Origin: Plazaster borealis
Lineage: Eukaryota > Echinodermata > Asteroidea > Forcipulatida > Labidiasteridae
NCBI GenBank assembly: GCA_021014325.1
Contig: CM037463.1
Span: 2,046,001-2,110,000 of the forward strand
Direction: 5' to 3'
DNA: 64,000 nt
Made by a program: the position numbers and the translations under genes. The notes below the pieces were generated by a model. That model searched no databases and was not told the DNA's origin. It saw nothing but the letters and a program-made list of their open reading frames with translations. Positions 60,587-64,000 of this stretch are shown here, piece after piece (position 1 is the first letter of the stretch; every line of letters starts with the position of its first letter).

Positions 60587-62880
60587 AGAGTTTCACAATA
60601 TCGATAAGAGGTCGCAAAAATTGTAGCATTGACAAAAGTGAAAGTATCCTCTATTTTCTACAACTCTTACTGGTCAAATTAAAACATAATAGAAAATAGA
60701 TAATTAATTATTTATGTTCAGTTGTATAAAGGGAATTAATCCAACCACGTTTATTTCTTTAAATTAACTGTTCACCTCCAGCATAACGAGATTAATCAAC
60801 ATAATATATTCGTATAATTATGCAACCAGCCACATTCAACTCTAAAATCTGAAATTTTCTCCAGTGAATAACAATGTTATCTAACGCCACTTGTGCCTGT
60901 GGTTCTGATGAAGTTTTGAAGCCCAAGAAAATCAAGAAGACAAAGAATGAAGAAAGACGGAGCTGGAGAAACGCAGTGTTGCGTGGCCGGTTGGTGGCGC
61001 CAAACCACATCTGCTTTGTTCATCATCGTGCTCTCGAAGCACACGTCGACGAAGCTGACAATTTGGTGTTGAGAAATATTTGCCCAAGGGATGTTTTGAA
61101 TTCCTTCGTTATACCGAGTTACACACACGTTGAGTACAACGGTCAGATCCTGAGAGGAAATGGATAAGAGAGAGACGGAGAGACGGAGGGTGGGGGGGGG
61201 GGGACTGTGAGAGGGGTAGAGCAAGAGAGGTGGGAAACTGACAGAGATTGCCTACTTAAAAATCCACTATAATGGGAAATTTTATCACGAGGACAAAATC
61301 AAATCTGAAACTTTACTCGGTGATGAAAATAAAACATTGTTCTGTCTTTGTGAAAGATTAATCCAGTCCTTTTAGATAACGTGAACATGCAATGTAATCA
61401 TTATATCATACATATTAAGCTAATATCTAAAACGTGGTTACCGATTCTGTTTCTCAGTCTCAACAACGCATAGCACAACCAACACGTAGATTTCTAGACA
61501 GAACCGAATAACAACTTATCTTTATATTTCTGTATATATTTTTTAACCCCCCCCCCTTTTTGTGCACGTCCTTGTGCTTATAAACTTGCCAAATTGAAAA
61601 ACAGAATTGAGATTTTTTTTTGAGAAATTGTTCCCGTTGGTGGTGTTAATTGTTTTAGAGGAACTATTTCTCATAAGCGAATCACTGATGTATATTTGGC
61701 TTGCGATAACACCATTTGTATATCTACTTTGCTGTGTAGATTTTTGTTCTTTTAAGAACTTGTCTTACTGTATTCTACTGCCGCAGAGTAGATTTTCGGA
61801 ATTCGGGAGACTACCGAATTGATATTATGTACAATACTAAAATATAAATGTAATTTCAGAGTGACGTCTATGGCCGTTGCGGCACTGTGTATGAAGGCGT
61901 GTAGTTGAAGCTATTTGAATCGGGGTTGGGTGCATGTGGTCTTTTCTGCACTCTTTGAGGTCTCATCTGACTTCTGGACGAGGGGGGGGGGGTCGACATA
62001 CGATTTAAGGGTTGTCATTCCACTTAATTGCAATACATCGCTACTGTCAGTTTGCAGTGACTTTATAACTATTTATTATTTAACACAGTCGTTTAACAAA
62101 GTCTCGATTACGCTACCCTTGTTTTTAATGTTGGCCGGGTCATTGTTTTGTCGTTACCAAAGAAGCTTTCAGTCTTACCACCAGATCCATCGCGTTTTTT
62201 GTGTTTTTTTTGTTTTTTTTGTTATCAAACAAACCATCTGATATCATCGACATTTTTAATAATCTTATTCTGTTTTTGATACGCGCAATGCACTTTTAAT
62301 ATGACAGATTTTTAATTAAATGTAGTTGCAAGACAAGCCGGGGAGTGTAACAAAGTGCACTGCTCGCTAACCGGCGATCTAGCACACGGCTCCGGTGTCT
62401 TTTGCATGTATTTGGACGTATGAAACCTGACACAAATCCTAGAAAATACCCCTGGTCTAAACTCAAGTAGTGTTCTACTCGGCCCCTTGTTAGGCCGCGA
62501 CAGCTGAGGAGGCAGCCTCAACCACCTGCGACGGTTGTACCGTAGAGATAGTTAAATAATCGCTGTGCGGCCCAGCAAGTCAGTATACGCAAAGAGGCAA
62601 ATCAATTAACCAAAAAGTGCGCTTTTATACTAGGGATTGTGTTCCGCCGGATGGAGGTTTAAATTTAAATTTAAATGGGATAAACGATAAGATGTGTGCT
62701 GAGATACTGTGGGATAATTTTAGGAACATATCTACAAGTCCAGAACTTGTTATGCACTTGTGTTATGTTTTACCTGCTAGTATATATGGTTCCCTCTCCC
62801 GGCTAAGAATCCTTGCCCCCTCTAGTTCCCCCCTCTTGTCCCCTATTTATCTTTTATATACACTCAGACTTTAGTGCGTA
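60587..62880. other. Intergenic DNA, no gene recognised
   Basis: A 97-codon plus-strand frame (60874-61167) overlaps a 115-codon minus-strand frame (60877-61224); neither has a recognisable domain. G runs lie at 61189-61203 and 61981-61991. Confidence 0.45.
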
Positions 62881-63045
62881 CTTGTTGTATAATGTTTGGG
62901 TTACTGTTTAATCTCCACTTTTCTCTTAATCCATGCCACGTTTTTGATGCATTTTTTTTAAAGTTGTAAGTTCAATGTATGTTTGCATTTGACAACCAAA
63001 TTTAATGTTTTTTTTTTATAAACCATTAATAAAAAATAAATAATA
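62640..63045 (+). mobile_element. Possible LINE 3' end
   Basis: The stretch ends with acaaccaaatttaatg, a T run, ataaaccattaataaaaaat and AAATAATAA repeats, resembling a non-LTR retrotransposon 3' UTR and tail. No RT block is recognisable upstream (62640-62880). Confidence 0.3.
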
Positions 63046-63049
63046 ATTC

Positions 63050-63560
63050 CCTCTTGCCCCCTCTTGCCCCCTTGCCCCTCTAGCCAACCCCTTGTCCCCC
63101 TTGCTCACTCTTGCCCCTCTTGCCCCTCTTGCCCCATCTTGTCCCCTCTTGCCCCTTCCTCCCTCTTGCCCCTCTTGCCCCATCTTGTCCTCCTCACTCT
63201 TGCCCCTCTTGCCCCTCTTGCCCCATCTTGTCCCCTCTTGCCCCTTCCTCCCTCTTGCCCCTCTTGCCCCATCTTGTCCTCCTCCCTCTTGCCCCTATTT
63301 CCCTCTTCCTCCATCTTTCCCCTCTTGCCCTCTTGCGTCCTCTTGCTCTCTGTTGCTCCCTCATGCGTCATCTTGCCCCTCTTGTGTTCTCTAGTCCCCT
63401 ATTGCCCCCTCTAGTCCCCTCTTGCCCAACTCTTGTCCCCTCTTTCCCCCTTGCCCCCTCTTGCCCAACTCCTGCCCCTCTTGCCCCTCTTCCTTCCTCT
63501 TGCCCCATCTTGCCCCTCTTGTCCCTCTTGCCATCTCTTGCGTCCACTTGTCCCTTTTGC
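63050..63560 (+). repeat. (CCCCTCTTG)n minisatellite on a pyrimidine-rich strand
   Basis: About 500 bp of CCCCTCTTG/CCCCATCTTG/CCCTCTTG words. A higher-order duplication of 89 bp is visible: cactcttgcccctcttgccc starts at 63106 and 63195. The plus strand is C/T-rich with G only in TTG. The tail runs into sequence of repeat family F. Overlapping 74-152 codon open frames on both strands are artefacts. Confidence 0.92.
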
Positions 63561-63620
63561 CACTCATGAGATCGGACACAAATGAACAACATGAATGGTT
63601 TGATACATCAAAAAGAAAAA
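63561..63620 (+). mobile_element. Repeat family F, 3' remnant beside the minisatellite
   Basis: ctcatgagatcggacacaaa, then aacatgaatggtttgataca, corresponds to the ATGAGATCG...ACAAATGAATGGTTCAATAC segment of family F at 12095-12318. Confidence 0.55.
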
Positions 63621-63725
63621 GAAAACAAACAAACAAACAAACAAACACCCCCCTAACAAACAAACAAACACCCCAACAAACAAACACTTCAACACCCCAA
63701 CAAACAAACAAACACCCCAACAAAA
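63608..63725. repeat. CAAA/CACCCC simple repeat
   Basis: AAACAAACAAACAAACAAAC and CACCCCAACAAACAAACA units. Confidence 0.88.
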
Positions 63726-64000
63726 ATCAAACATGTCTAGTTACAAAACGATCATCCTGTCTCAAGGTGCAGCCATTTTTATCTATCTATCTTCAACTCA
63801 TGTAAATGTATCAATCCATGATACCTGATCCCTGAACCCGTCTTGGTATAATGATAACCTGTGTAAGAATTGACAGAAAGGTGACATCTTGTAAAGGTCT
63901 GTTGCAAAATATAAAAACAGCAATAATGGAAAAGACCTCGTAGGGAAAAATTAAATCAATAAGAACAAAAGTTGAAATATACATAACAAGAAGGAGTGAG
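63726..64000. other. Window end, nothing recognised
   Basis: AT-rich DNA with no supported gene or repeat family. Confidence 0.5.

Noticed and set aside
60874..61224. 97- and 115-codon frames on opposite strands
   Set aside because: Neither shows a domain or conserved motif; likely chance.
4851..62000. Many poly-G/poly-C runs as G-quadruplex elements
   Set aside because: Simple homopolymers scattered in repeats; lengths unreliable and no consistent placement relative to a gene.
63064..63592. Overlapping Pro/Ser/Cys-rich and Lys/Glu/Gly-rich frames on both strands
   Set aside because: Artefacts of the CCCCTCTTG minisatellite.
1..64000. miR-10 family hairpin of Hox clusters
   Set aside because: I looked for its conserved seed-region sequence and did not see it; it normally lies near Hox4, which is outside this window.

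Overview
The window is a 64 kb piece of AT-rich animal genome with one confidently recognised protein-coding gene, the anterior Hox gene Hox1 (labial group). It lies on the minus strand as two exons: exon 1 at about 31638-32238 (N-terminal region and the YNWMK hexapeptide) and exon 2 at 15280-15803 (homeodomain plus a His/Gln-rich tail). The exons join in frame through a GT...AG intron of about 15.8 kb and predict a 374-residue protein. The intergenic sequence is full of short interspersed elements whose ends and internal motifs resemble ones I associate with echinoderm, especially sea star, genomes. I infer a deuterostome, probably an asteroid echinoderm; the species cannot be fixed from the sequence.

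Layout from left to right: 1-15279 is 3' flanking DNA, beyond the anterior end of a canonical Hox cluster. It holds two TTAA-flanked non-autonomous elements, two copies of a ~230 bp inverted-repeat MITE, a decayed LINE reverse transcriptase (about 6375-8345) split by a later MITE insertion, and possible Hox1 polyadenylation signals at 14334 and 13397. 15280-32238 is Hox1. Its intron carries a three-copy 167 bp tandem repeat (20130-20607), a minisatellite of about 25 units of ~81 bp (26820-28880), MITE remnants, and two GC-rich patches (about 18990-19420 and 25000-25345) that look like candidate regulatory elements. 32239-64000 is upstream DNA in which I find no further homeobox or other recognisable coding exon. 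It contains tRNA-Leu-derived SINEs, clustered and nested MITEs (notably 54439-55315), a probable LTR remnant, several strong hairpins, a compact hairpin-rich GC patch (52001-52135), and a pyrimidine-strand minisatellite (63050-63560) that appears to have grown out of an interspersed repeat.

Hox1 is the only gene whose function can be stated: a nuclear DNA-binding transcription factor that patterns the anterior body with PBC (Pbx/Exd) cofactors. If the cluster has the usual order, the next Hox gene lies to the right, beyond 64000. Most of the rest is repeat-derived or unassigned non-coding DNA. The regulatory calls are motif-level inferences only.
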